NCBI RefSeq assembly: GCF_003691585.1
Contig: NZ_CP033169.1
Location: 3,038,001 to 3,102,000, forward strand
Direction of reading: 5' to 3'
Source: Biomaibacter acetigenes
GTDB lineage: Bacteria; Bacillota; Thermosediminibacteria; Thermosediminibacterales; Tepidanaerobacteraceae
Length of the DNA: 64,000 nucleotides
Position 1 is the first letter of the stretch. Every line of letters starts with the position of its first letter. This document shows, piece after piece, positions 25,688 through 33,954 of the stretch. The translations under genes were made by a program, and so were the position numbers. The notes beneath the pieces are model-generated. The model ran no database searches and was not told where the DNA came from. It saw only the letters and a list, made by a program, of their open reading frames with translations.

Positions 25688-26887
25688 ATGTGGGAGGCAA
25701 AAATAAGTCCTAACAAGGTCTTCGAGCTTCGCTGCAAGAACACCACTTATTTTGGTATAGGGAGCATAAAAAAGATAAAAGACATCCTGGAAGTTCTCAA
25801 AAATAAAGGTATAAACAATGTCATCCTTGTGACCGGAAAAGGTTCATACAAGGCCAGTGGAGCCTGGGATGTTATAAAACCCGCCCTTGAGGAAGCCGGA
25901 TTTAAATACACCCTTTATGATAAAGTTGGACCCAATCCCACCGTGGACATGATCGATGAAGCGGCCAAAATGGGCCGGGAAGCCGGGGCAAAGGCCGTCA
26001 TCGGCATCGGCGGCGGAAGCCCCATCGACACCGCCAATAGTGTGGCCGTACTGCTGGAATACACTGGTAAAAATGCAAGAGAGCTTTATGAACAGAAATT
26101 CGGCCCCGAAAAGGCGGTCCCCATTATAGCCATAAACCTTACCCATGGCACCGGCACCGAGGTAGACAGGTTCGCAGTGGCCACCATCCCCGAGAAGAAC
26201 TACAAACCAGCTATAGCTTATGACTGCATTTATCCCATGTATGCCATAGATGACCCCGCCCTCATGACAAAGCTTGATAAAAAACAGACAATAGCAGTCA
26301 CCGTAGATGCTTTAAACCACATTACCGAAGCCGCCACCACCCTTGTAGCATCGCCTTACAGCATCCTCACGGCAAAAGAGACGGTGAGGCTGATAGTTCG
26401 CTACCTCCCCGCCGCGGTAAATGACCCCGAAAACCTTGTGGCAAGATATTACCTGCTATACGCTTCTGCTTTGGCCGGAATCTCCTTTGACAACGGCCTC
26501 CTGCACCTCACCCATGCCCTGGAGCACCCCCTGAGTGCGGTAAAACCCGAGATAGCTCACGGTCTCGGCCTTGGAGCCATACTGCCTGCAGTGGTAAAGA
26601 CTATTTATCCTGCCGTTTCAGAGGTGCTGGCCGACTTATACAGCCCCATGGTGCCCGGCCTTAAAGGTCTGCCTGCCGAAGCGGAATATGTGGCCAAAAA
26701 GGTGGAAGAATGGCTCTTTAATGTGGGATGCACCCAAAAACTTTCGGATTTTGGATTTACAAAAGATGATGTCCCGACTCTGGTAAAGCTGGCCAAAACT
26801 ACGCCATCTCTGGATGGATTGCTTTCCATAGCGCCGGTGGATGCCACTGAAGCCGTTATCGCAAAGATTTACGAAGAATCTCTTTAA
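25688..26887 (+). CDS. Iron-containing alcohol dehydrogenase
   Basis: A 399-residue group III dehydrogenase, probably reducing an aldehyde or ketone with NAD(P)H in the cytoplasm. The nucleotide-binding motif GIGGGSPIDTAN lies near residue 110; THGTGTEVDRFA near 155; metal ligands are likely the Asp of VTVDALNHITEA (near residue 215) with its His, and the histidines of LLHLTHALEHPLS and AHGLGLG near residues 277-300. The ATG follows AAGGAGG. It is monocistronic with a strong terminator. Similar proteins act as butanol, 1,3-propanediol or lactaldehyde dehydrogenases; this one cannot be assigned. Confidence 0.92.
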   Translation: MWEAKISPNKVFELRCKNTTYFGIGSIKKIKDILEVLKNKGINNVILVTGKGSYKASGAWDVIKPALEEAGFKYTLYDKVGPNPTVDMIDEAAKMGREAGAKAVIGIGGGSPIDTANSVAVLLEYTGKNARELYEQKFGPEKAVPIIAINLTHGTGTEVDRFAVATIPEKNYKPAIAYDCIYPMYAIDDPALMTKLDKKQTIAVTVDALNHITEAATTLVASPYSILTAKETVRLIVRYLPAAVNDPENLVARYYLLYASALAGISFDNGLLHLTHALEHPLSAVKPEIAHGLGLGAILPAVVKTIYPAVSEVLADLYSPMVPGLKGLPAEAEYVAKKVEEWLFNVGCTQKLSDFGFTKDDVPTLVKLAKTTPSLDGLLSIAPVDATEAVIAKIYEESL

Positions 26888-26920
26888 CCCCACAGGCCTT
26901 CGGCCATGATATATAAGGCT

Positions 26921-26947
26921 AAGGCGCCAAAAGGCGCCTCTTTTTTA
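26921..26947. terminator. Bidirectional terminator between the iron alcohol dehydrogenase and MFS genes
   Basis: Stem AGGCGCC / GGCGCCT around AAAA at 26922-26939, followed by CTTTTTTATT on the plus strand. It ends the dehydrogenase transcript; the stem reaches to within five bases of the convergent MFS stop. Confidence 0.9.
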
Positions 26948-28135
26948 TTGACCGGACTTTATTGGGCCCAATTCATCCCCATTTACAGTGATTTTGCGGA
27001 TTGTAGGTCGATAGACATATTGAAAAATCAAATATCCCGTAAGCGGTATCAGTGAAAGTATCATGTATAACCATTTAAAGCTGATAAACTTGCTGAGCCC
27101 GCCCAGCAAAGCTCCTGCCGCGACCCCCATGTCAAATCCTGCAGAAAAAATGCCTATGGCCATACCCCGCGATAGTCCAGGGATATTAAGCACTAAAACG
27201 GATGTTAAAATGGGAAAGAGGATGGCAAATCCAAAACCGTAAATCAGCGCTACAACCACGAGCTGGTAAAAATTTCGAACTATGCTCATGGCCAGAAAAG
27301 ACAGTGTCATCAATACCATGGAAAGAGCCACCAGGGATTCGAGATACCTCTTGCTCCAGGATCCCATTATGAGCCGTGAAATTACCACGACACTCGTGTT
27401 AATCAGGAAAAAATACTCTATACCAGCTATACCCCTTTCATGAGCAAACACAGGCAGCATGGCCGAGATTGCCCCAAAAGTTATCATTCCACAAAAGAGG
27501 ACAATTGTGGGCAGGTAAACATATTTGTGTAGAAGTATCTCCATGAAATTTGAGCTCTCGGGGGCTTTCCTACCTGTTCTTATATCCGTAAGCAAAAAGG
27601 CCAGTATAAGTGCAATCAGTCCTGTTATAACTGTGGCTATTACTGCGCCATTGAAGCCTGTAATATCCATCAGCTTTATTCCCAGAGCCGGCGCTATACC
27701 TTTAGCTATGGTAAAGGATATGCTGTTGAGTCCCATAAACTGGGCAATAGTTTCAGCCGAAGATATATCCGTAGTAAATGTGGCCGATGCCACAGTAAAT
27801 GCACCTATGGTAAGACCATATATCAGCTGAGCCATTCCTAATCCGGTGACTCCCAACGGCAGCTTTACCAGTACTGGCGTTATAAAAAACAACATTATAG
27901 AAATAAGCATTAACTTCCTGCTTCCCATCTTTTCCACCCATATTCCGCCAAGCGGCCTTGCAATCAGAGAACTTACAGAAAAGAAAAACACAACCAGGCC
28001 GATGGTCATGTTGTCGAAACCCTTCTGAAGCATATATGATGGTATAACAGGCATCATAAGGTAGTATGTTGAGATGAAAGCTATGGTAGCGGCAAGAACT
28101 AGGGCAAAGTTTTTCATATTTCTATCAAATTTCAT
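26945..28135 (-). CDS. MFS transporter
   Basis: A 396-residue major facilitator with twelve hydrophobic segments. Family signs are the loop 2-3 motif RPLGGIWVEKMGSRKLML near residue 60 and a matching segment in the second half (SRLIMGSWSKRYLES near residue 260). Substrate cannot be inferred; the fold resembles drug/metabolite efflux carriers. Its ATG at 28135 follows AAAGGGGG. No clear operon partner. Confidence 0.85.
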   Translation of the reverse strand: MKFDRNMKNFALVLAATIAFISTYYLMMPVIPSYMLQKGFDNMTIGLVVFFFSVSSLIARPLGGIWVEKMGSRKLMLISIMLFFITPVLVKLPLGVTGLGMAQLIYGLTIGAFTVASATFTTDISSAETIAQFMGLNSISFTIAKGIAPALGIKLMDITGFNGAVIATVITGLIALILAFLLTDIRTGRKAPESSNFMEILLHKYVYLPTIVLFCGMITFGAISAMLPVFAHERGIAGIEYFFLINTSVVVISRLIMGSWSKRYLESLVALSMVLMTLSFLAMSIVRNFYQLVVVALIYGFGFAILFPILTSVLVLNIPGLSRGMAIGIFSAGFDMGVAAGALLGGLSKFISFKWLYMILSLIPLTGYLIFQYVYRPTIRKITVNGDELGPIKSGQ

Positions 28136-28547
28136 GCTATTGGCCCCCTTTTTAAAAGGTTACTCAAAAATTTTCATGTTTTTTATTGTAACATATACGA
28201 TAAAAAAAATAAAATGCCCGGTAAATCCGGGTTTTGTGTACCATATATTATCTACCGCAATATGCGTTTGCTTCAAATTATATCAAAAAATCTTTGGCTG
28301 GCTCCGAGACTTCTATGCACGTCTCGGCCAATCGGTTTTTGGGTCCATTCCGGTCAGCCCGGAGGTAAATCGAAGGTAACCAACCCTAACTGCGCTTCTT
28401 TCCCGGAGAATCCCGGATGAATGCCGATATGCTCCGCATGCCGTTTGAAAGGTTTATAGGAGTAACATTTATCAAGCAAGTCCCCTCCTATCTTACAGAT
28501 TAGGGGCAGTGCAAACTGCCCCTAATGATGAGTCAAAACATTTTATA
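28136..28547. other. Intergenic region with a GC-rich segment of unknown nature
   Basis: An AT-rich promoter-like part (28136-28290) is followed by about 150 bases of higher GC (28290-28440). On the minus strand the latter reads for about 40 codons as protein-like sequence (segments such as YKPFKRHAEHIGIHPGFSG and KEAQLGLVTFDLPPG) before a stop, and codon-like text continues beyond the stop. It also contains a stem CCGAGAC/GTCTCGG. It may be a gene or mobile-element remnant or a structured RNA; I do not recognise it. Confidence 0.4.
28499..28526 (-). terminator. Perfect 12-bp hairpin after the symporter gene
   Basis: Arms ATTAGGGGCAGT and ACTGCCCCTAAT around a 4-base loop, 22 bases after the symporter stop. 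No T tract follows on either strand, so it is either a processing/stability hairpin or a non-canonical terminator. Confidence 0.55.
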
Positions 28548-30011
28548 TTAAACATGAATCTTCCTGGATGATACGGTTTCCTTTTTTGTAATGCTGGAAA
28601 TGATGAATAACAAGACGATGGTCACAACAGAAGAAGGAATAACCGGCCCACCAAAAACATCCATTAAAGGCTTTATCTGTCTTGCAATAATGGCGGTTAG
28701 GGTTCCTAATATCAAACTATATCTTAATGCGACTGGTGTAATGTTAGAGTTATCATAAATATACTCTCCGGGTTTTCTCCAAAGCAATCCTACTATCACC
28801 GCTGGTGCCAGGGCGCCTGCGGCGGTACTGTAAAGCCATCCTACCAGGCCAAGGATAAATTTAAATTTCAATGCGCATATAACTCCAACTACCCCCCATG
28901 CCAATGTAACCCATTTTGTGATGGCGACTTTTTGCTCATCAGAAACATCGGGTTTGAGGGGCATCAGTATATCATTGACAGTAATTATTGCCGCAATATT
29001 GAGGAGTGAATCAGCGCTGGACATAGTGGCCGCCAAAACAAGGAGTGTCATGGCCACAGTAATCCATGGAGGCATAAAGTTCTTGACAAGATATGGAGCA
29101 ACACCGGTATCGAGATTAGGATTTACTGTAAACACTATTAAACCTATAAATACGGATATAACAGAAACCAAGACTGTTCCTATACCGCCTATCAGGGCAG
29201 CGTTTCTTGCCGAAGGAACATCCTTGGCGCTAAATGCCCTCTGCCAATAGCAAACCATAGTAAATGTACCCATTATACCTGTTAAAAACGTCGTGAAAAG
29301 TTTAAGCCAGGGAATACTGCCCGAGGCACCGGTTAAACTCCACAGTTCAGGTTTTGCGGCCATGACTTTGCTTGTAAGTGTTGCCAAGCTAAAATCCACC
29401 ATTCCAAAGGCATAGTACCAGTAAAACCCTGCAAAAGCAACAATTAAAAGGCCCTGTATCACATCAGTCCATACAACCGATAATAATCCTCCGCTCATTG
29501 TATAAAATATGAAAACTGCACTGGCAATTATTATCATGAGCGTAGAATCCGTACCGGTAAATACGCTGAATATCTGCCCAATCGCCATACTCTGGGCACC
29601 GGTCCAACCTGCAGCTACGAAGCCTGTCAATAAGCCGATGACAATGCGCGAGGTTTTGTCTTTTGCTACGACATTATCCATGAATTCACCCATGCTTTTA
29701 AAGGAAAATCTAGCCAGAAATCCGGCAAGAGTCAGGGCAAAGACGATTTTTCCGCCTTCACTGCCCAATGTCCATGCAATCCAGCTTATACCACGATGAT
29801 AACCTTCATCAGGAGAACCGATAAAGTCCGCAGCCCCCCAAACCGTAGCAAGGAATGTCCACATTATGAGATAAAATGGAAGGCTTTTTCCCGCAATGGC
29901 GTAGTCATCAAAGGATGCGGAACCTTTTTTTGATACCGCCATTCCTATGGCAAGCATTGCGATAAGATAAATTATTGAAACAATCCATACTGTCGTAACC
30001 ACATTTTTCAC
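28548..30011 (-). CDS. Sodium:solute symporter (SSS family)
   Basis: A 487-residue permease with about thirteen hydrophobic segments. Family motifs include GKSLPFYLIMWTFLATVWGA near residue 42, GFVAAGWTGAQSMAIGQIF near residue 127, and LVLAATMSSADSLLNIAA near residue 325, the sodium-site helix. It lies downstream of the TPP-enzyme gene in the same direction (155-base gap) and may import that enzyme's precursor, perhaps a carboxylate. The substrate is not readable. Confidence 0.9.
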   Translation of the reverse strand: MKNVVTTVWIVSIIYLIAMLAIGMAVSKKGSASFDDYAIAGKSLPFYLIMWTFLATVWGAADFIGSPDEGYHRGISWIAWTLGSEGGKIVFALTLAGFLARFSFKSMGEFMDNVVAKDKTSRIVIGLLTGFVAAGWTGAQSMAIGQIFSVFTGTDSTLMIIIASAVFIFYTMSGGLLSVVWTDVIQGLLIVAFAGFYWYYAFGMVDFSLATLTSKVMAAKPELWSLTGASGSIPWLKLFTTFLTGIMGTFTMVCYWQRAFSAKDVPSARNAALIGGIGTVLVSVISVFIGLIVFTVNPNLDTGVAPYLVKNFMPPWITVAMTLLVLAATMSSADSLLNIAAIITVNDILMPLKPDVSDEQKVAITKWVTLAWGVVGVICALKFKFILGLVGWLYSTAAGALAPAVIVGLLWRKPGEYIYDNSNITPVALRYSLILGTLTAIIARQIKPLMDVFGGPVIPSSVVTIVLLFIISSITKKETVSSRKIHV

Positions 30012-30166
30012 TCCTTTTTTGATTTTTTTCTTTTAAGGCATATTTATATTCTTTAGGTCATGTTAGAACTACCTCCTCTAAAACAATATTTCCCAATCCA
30101 AAGATAATTAACTTAAGTCAATAAAGAATATTGAAACTTTTCACCCGAAAAAAATTTTTATAAATG

Positions 30167-31759
30167 TTATAGATTTCTATATGATAGCGGATCGACCACA
30201 GCCTGTATTACTACCGGTTTATTTGTTTGAACAACAGATTTTAAAACATGTGTAAAATCTTTGATGTTATCAACTTTGTAACCTTTTGCACCAAAGCTTT
30301 CCGCCAGTTTAACCATATCAGGATTTGTAAATTCAACACCATAAGGTACCAAACCTTTTCTTTCCTGGTTCATTCTGATAAGGCTGAGGATCCTGTCGTC
30401 CATGACGATTATTATTATGGGTATATTCTCTCTTACCATTGTTTCAAGTTCGGCCATGTTCATGCCAAAACCCCCATCGCCTACGATGGCCACAACAGGT
30501 TTTTCAGGATATACCAATTTTGCGGCCATGGCCGTCGGTATCCCTGAGCCCATGGAAGACAGGCCGTTGGACATAAAGAACGTTCCGGGTTCATAGGTCC
30601 TCCACATCTGGCCTACCAGCATCTTATGAGCACCTACATCCGATGCGGCAATAGTGTCTTCAGGTAAAATCTCTCGAGCTTTCATAACTACCTCATAGGG
30701 CTGCATCGCTTCGCTGCGTCTAGTTGTTACTAGTTCAATCAACTCGTTTCTTTTGGACATAATTTCATTTTTATCCCATTTGCTCCGTTCAATATCCCTA
30801 GCTAAAGAATCCAGAATTCCTTTCATTTCACCGTAAATCTCTACAGACACAGGATAATATTTATCGGTGTCAGGCACTTCATCGATATTGATAACCGGTA
30901 TATTACCAAACATCCACTGTTTATCAAGTTCTACAGCATCATAACCTATGGCAACAATGAGGTCGCAGCTTTTAGCAAAATCCAATATCACGCGGTCGCC
31001 CTGCATCTCCACCACTCCTAAAAACAAGGGGTGGTCTTCTCGTATGATCCCCTTTGCCTTTGGAGTCACTATTACAGGGGAGTTCAACTTTTCAGTAAAT
31101 TTTACAAATTCTTTATGAGACCCGCTTCTAAGAACCCCGAGGCCAGCTAATATTATAGGACGTCTTGCTTCATTAATCACTTTTGTAGCTTCATTTATAT
31201 CACCTATATCACCAATGAAGGATGAGCCACAACATTTAGTCTTTTGTCTGAAATTTGTATCCTGTTTTTCCATAACTGCTACATTACTGGGGAATGTTAG
31301 ATGGACCGGCCCCTTCCTGGACGCCTTTGCAAAACTTATAGCTCTGTACAATATCCTTTCTACCGAATTGGGCTCTATTGTTGCGCTCCATTTGGTAATA
31401 GGCTGAAAAAGCCGGACCAGATCAAGTTGCTGATGTGTTGACACTTCATAATTATTTGTTGCCATGTTGCCCGTAATAGCAATAACCGGCGCCCGATCAA
31501 GCAAGGCTTGCGCTACTCCGGTGACAAGATTGGTGGCACCGGGTCCCAATGTCGAAAGACAAACTCCAGGCATGCCAGTTATTTCTCCTATGGCCGAAGC
31601 CATAAAGGCAGCAGTTGACTCATGTTTTGTCAGAATAAACCTTATATTTTCTTGTCTCAGGGAATCGAGGAATGTCGTTACTTCACCCCCGGGATAACCA
31701 AAGACATATGTCACCCCCTCTTCTTTTAAAATCTTTGCTACCACATCTGAAACCTTCAT
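30167..31759 (-). CDS. Thiamine pyrophosphate enzyme, acetolactate synthase-like
   Basis: A 530-residue TPP-dependent enzyme with the three-domain acetolactate synthase layout. The N-terminal domain has VFGYPGGEVTTFLDSL and the proton-relay Glu in TKHESTAAFMASA near residue 47; the middle domain spans about residues 190-325; the C-terminal TPP-binding motif is GDGGFGMNMAELETMV near residue 430. No regulatory small subunit lies nearby, so a catabolic acetolactate synthase or another 2-oxo-acid enzyme is more likely than the branched-chain biosynthetic enzyme. It follows its likely regulator by 35 bases and precedes an SSS symporter. Confidence 0.82.
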   Translation of the reverse strand: MKVSDVVAKILKEEGVTYVFGYPGGEVTTFLDSLRQENIRFILTKHESTAAFMASAIGEITGMPGVCLSTLGPGATNLVTGVAQALLDRAPVIAITGNMATNNYEVSTHQQLDLVRLFQPITKWSATIEPNSVERILYRAISFAKASRKGPVHLTFPSNVAVMEKQDTNFRQKTKCCGSSFIGDIGDINEATKVINEARRPIILAGLGVLRSGSHKEFVKFTEKLNSPVIVTPKAKGIIREDHPLFLGVVEMQGDRVILDFAKSCDLIVAIGYDAVELDKQWMFGNIPVINIDEVPDTDKYYPVSVEIYGEMKGILDSLARDIERSKWDKNEIMSKRNELIELVTTRRSEAMQPYEVVMKAREILPEDTIAASDVGAHKMLVGQMWRTYEPGTFFMSNGLSSMGSGIPTAMAAKLVYPEKPVVAIVGDGGFGMNMAELETMVRENIPIIIIVMDDRILSLIRMNQERKGLVPYGVEFTNPDMVKLAESFGAKGYKVDNIKDFTHVLKSVVQTNKPVVIQAVVDPLSYRNL

Positions 31760-31794
31760 AATTTTCTCCCTCTTTTATTAATATAAATTTATGT

Positions 31795-32511
31795 TTATTT
31801 CTGGATTATATAATTTTGAAACTCCTTTATCATTTTATTTAAATGGGATTCAATAGCCCTATAGGCTCCCCTGCTGTCTTTAGCCTTTATCATCTCCAGT
31901 ATCCTCACATGGTCATCATACAGTTTTCCTCCAATGGCTTTACGTACAGTAGCAAAATGTCTTGTCAAATCGTTTTGCTCACGCAGCAGCATCATTGTCC
32001 TCAATAACACTTTGTTTTTTGAAGCCACTGCAATTAACCTGTGAAATTCGCTGTCCTCGTTATCTCCGGAAATCCCCTGGCTTATCTTTATTTTTTGAAT
32101 CAGTAAAACTTCCTGCATCTGGTTTATGATATCCTCATCGGCATTTTTTGCCGCAAGGAATGCCGCCTCTTTTTCAAGACCCCGCCTTGCGATCAGGATA
32201 TCTATCAGATCGGTTATATTCGATGGACTTATAGATTCCAGAAATTCTTTCTTGGCATTTTCAAAAGACAGTTTATTATTTAATGCGGACAAATGTTCAA
32301 TGCCCTTTTGTGTTAATATGCGGCCCATGTTTTTTAACTTCTTTGTGTAGCCCGCATGGTCCATTTGAAGCAGCCTGCGGCCAATGGTAGCTTGACTTAC
32401 GCCGTATTTTTCCCCCAGGATAATCGACAGGTTTACCGCTCCTAATGGTTCTCTTGAATTTAATAATTCTTTCAAAATTTCATAATCCAGCTGTTGATCT
32501 AACTCGGCCAA
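31795..32511 (-). CDS. Transcriptional regulator: winged helix plus FCD ligand domain
   Basis: A 238-residue regulator. Residues 1 to about 75 form a winged helix of the RNase R/NrpR-associated type (SQATIGRRLLQMDHAGYTKK) instead of the usual GntR head; residues about 95-235 are an all-helical FCD domain (IDILIARRGLEKEAAFLAAK, DEDIINQM, SEFHRLIAVASKNKVL, DDHVRILEMI, and AIESHL) with the Asp/His metal-site residues of FadR-C proteins. It is first in the regulator-TPP enzyme-symporter unit. Two identical inverted repeats upstream are its probable operators. The ligand is probably an organic acid. Confidence 0.85.
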   Translation of the reverse strand: MAELDQQLDYEILKELLNSREPLGAVNLSIILGEKYGVSQATIGRRLLQMDHAGYTKKLKNMGRILTQKGIEHLSALNNKLSFENAKKEFLESISPSNITDLIDILIARRGLEKEAAFLAAKNADEDIINQMQEVLLIQKIKISQGISGDNEDSEFHRLIAVASKNKVLLRTMMLLREQNDLTRHFATVRKAIGGKLYDDHVRILEMIKAKDSRGAYRAIESHLNKMIKEFQNYIIQK

Positions 32512-32537
32512 TGTTATTCCCCTTCATATAATATTGA

Positions 32538-32553
32538 TAATCATTGATGATTA
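32538..32553. promoter_or_regulatory. Operator copy A, FCD-type regulator
   Basis: TAATCATTGATGATTA, a 7-2-7 inverted repeat, 27 bases upstream of the regulator start. The same 16 bases recur at 32606-32621. Confidence 0.78.
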
Positions 32554-32605
32554 ATCTCATTTATAAACATATTAAAAGGTTTCTTCTAATTTTGTATTTC
32601 AATGC

Positions 32606-32621
32606 TAATCATTGATGATTA
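32606..32621. promoter_or_regulatory. Operator copy B, FCD-type regulator
   Basis: Exact repeat of TAATCATTGATGATTA, 68 bases from copy A, about 6.5 helical turns apart. Exact recurrence of a palindrome flanking the promoter supports cooperative binding by the adjacent regulator. Confidence 0.78.
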
Positions 32622-32706
32622 ATTTAATATTTATATTCGACAATATTCTCTAAAGTCCTTCTTTTAATTAAAAAATTTTTTATGAAAATTATTTTCAGTT
32701 AACATC

Positions 32707-32747
32707 GAAAAAATGGATTTCACCTTTCTTAAAGATGAAATCCATTT
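32707..32747 (-). terminator. Terminator after the CDF transporter gene
   Basis: 12-bp stem AAATGGATTTCA / TGAAATCCATTT with a 13-base loop; on the minus strand followed by TTTTTCG. It lies 12 bases beyond the stop at 32759. Confidence 0.85.
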
Positions 32748-32758
32748 AATAAATTCTT

Positions 32759-33724
32759 TTAGCTTTGTTCTAAATCCAACAGGGGCTCCACATGCACGAG
32801 AGCTTTAGAATTGATTTTTGATTCAATGACCCTTTCCACCTGTTCCGAAATGTCGTGGGCTTTTATCAGCGATAAGTGGTTTCCCACCTGGATATGCAGG
32901 GAAATCATCTTCCTGTCGCCATAATCGTGCACATGGATTTTATGAATGCCGGTTACACCCGGCACCGAAAGGGCCAATCTTTCAATATCCTCGATTATTT
33001 CCTGATCGGCTGCTTCACCGATAAGTTTTGAAGAAGAATCCCTGGCAATACTAACACCAGTATAGACAATCAGCGCCGAAACTCCCATGCCGAATACAGC
33101 GTCTACCTTATAATATCCATATTGCGAGGCCACGATGGCCGCCGCCACCAGAACCGATGCTATCCCGTCTGTCCTGTGATGCCAGGCGTCCGCTATCAAC
33201 GCTGGCGCGTTTATTCTGGTCCCCAAATCTATGGAAAACTGAGACATCCATTCCTTGAAGATGGCGCCGGCTATCATAACCACGGCCACTGCATAACTGC
33301 CCTTGACCGGCGTGTTTGATATAAGACGGTCATAGGAAGTCTTGCCAAACTCTACACCTACGATTATCAACATTACCGCTATCAGCAGGGTTGCCAGAAA
33401 CTCTATTCTGCCATGGCCGTAAGGATGTTTTTCATCGGCGGGAGAACTGGATAGTTTAAAGCCCAACAGCACCACCACCGATGTCATAACATCGGAGGCC
33501 GTATGTGCCGCATCTGCCAGGAGTGAAATACTGTTGAGCATTAACCCGAATGATACTTTAATCGCCGCCAGTAAAAAGTTGCCTATGATACTGACCCATG
33601 CTTCAAGATAGGCATATTTCCTTCTTGTCTCAGACTCTATAACCTTTTGGGACAGTTGTGTTTCTTTCAAAAAATGGATTATCATATAATCCACGGTTTT
33701 TTGAACTATCTTGTTCATTTTCAT
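32759..33724 (-). CDS. Cation diffusion facilitator exporter 1
   Basis: A 321-residue CDF metal/proton antiporter with six hydrophobic segments. Metal-binding motifs are SLLADAAHTASDVMTS in TM2 (near residue 68) and IADAWHHRTDGIAS in TM5 (near residue 177), giving the DxxxD / HxxxD tetrahedral site of the zinc/iron/cobalt/nickel branch. HPYGHGRIEFLA follows TM2. A C-terminal ferredoxin-like regulatory domain spans about residues 230-315. A riboswitch-like leader with attenuator lies upstream (33788-33868), suggesting metal-induced expression. It is a paralogue of the gene at 33955. Confidence 0.93.
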   Translation of the reverse strand: MKMNKIVQKTVDYMIIHFLKETQLSQKVIESETRRKYAYLEAWVSIIGNFLLAAIKVSFGLMLNSISLLADAAHTASDVMTSVVVLLGFKLSSSPADEKHPYGHGRIEFLATLLIAVMLIIVGVEFGKTSYDRLISNTPVKGSYAVAVVMIAGAIFKEWMSQFSIDLGTRINAPALIADAWHHRTDGIASVLVAAAIVASQYGYYKVDAVFGMGVSALIVYTGVSIARDSSSKLIGEAADQEIIEDIERLALSVPGVTGIHKIHVHDYGDRKMISLHIQVGNHLSLIKAHDISEQVERVIESKINSKALVHVEPLLDLEQS

Positions 33725-33787
33725 CCCCCTTTATTTACAATTATTTTTAGCAGTTATTTTATATATTACCCCCTTCTTTTATATATA

Positions 33788-33817
33788 TAAAAAACTTGCG
33801 GGATGAGTCCCGCAAGT
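33788..33817 (-). terminator. Leader terminator of CDF exporter 1
   Basis: Ten-base perfect stem ACTTGCGGGA / TCCCGCAAGT around 4 bases, followed on the minus strand by TTTTTTATAT. The 5' arm CTTGC can instead pair with GCAAG nine bases upstream, an anti-terminator arrangement. It also separates the two CDF genes. Confidence 0.85.
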
Positions 33818-33868
33818 CCTTCTTGCTGCGCTTTTTGCGCCCGGTTTAATTACCTGTTCTCATTGCAA
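33812..33868 (-). promoter_or_regulatory. Possible NiCo (czcD-type) riboswitch aptamer
   Basis: On the minus strand the leader of CDF exporter 1 contains AACAGGTAATTAAACCGGGC, a GCGC-AAAAA-GCGC hairpin, then GCAAGAAGGACTTGCGGGAC leading into the terminator. Short purine-rich blocks separated by small helices, a competing helix with the terminator arm and a CDF gene downstream match what I recall of NiCo riboswitches, which bind Ni2+ or Co2+ and release termination. The match is from memory and not aligned to a covariance model. Confidence 0.55.
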
Positions 33869-33954
33869 TGAAAATAATAACATGAAATGGTTGTGAAGTC
33901 AAGTAAGATATTGATTCTCAAGTGATAAACAGATTCATACTTACCGGACAAAGT

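Noticed and set aside
28499-28526. Standard rho-independent terminator for the symporter
   Set aside because: The stem is perfect but neither strand has a following T run, so I listed it as a hairpin with reduced confidence.
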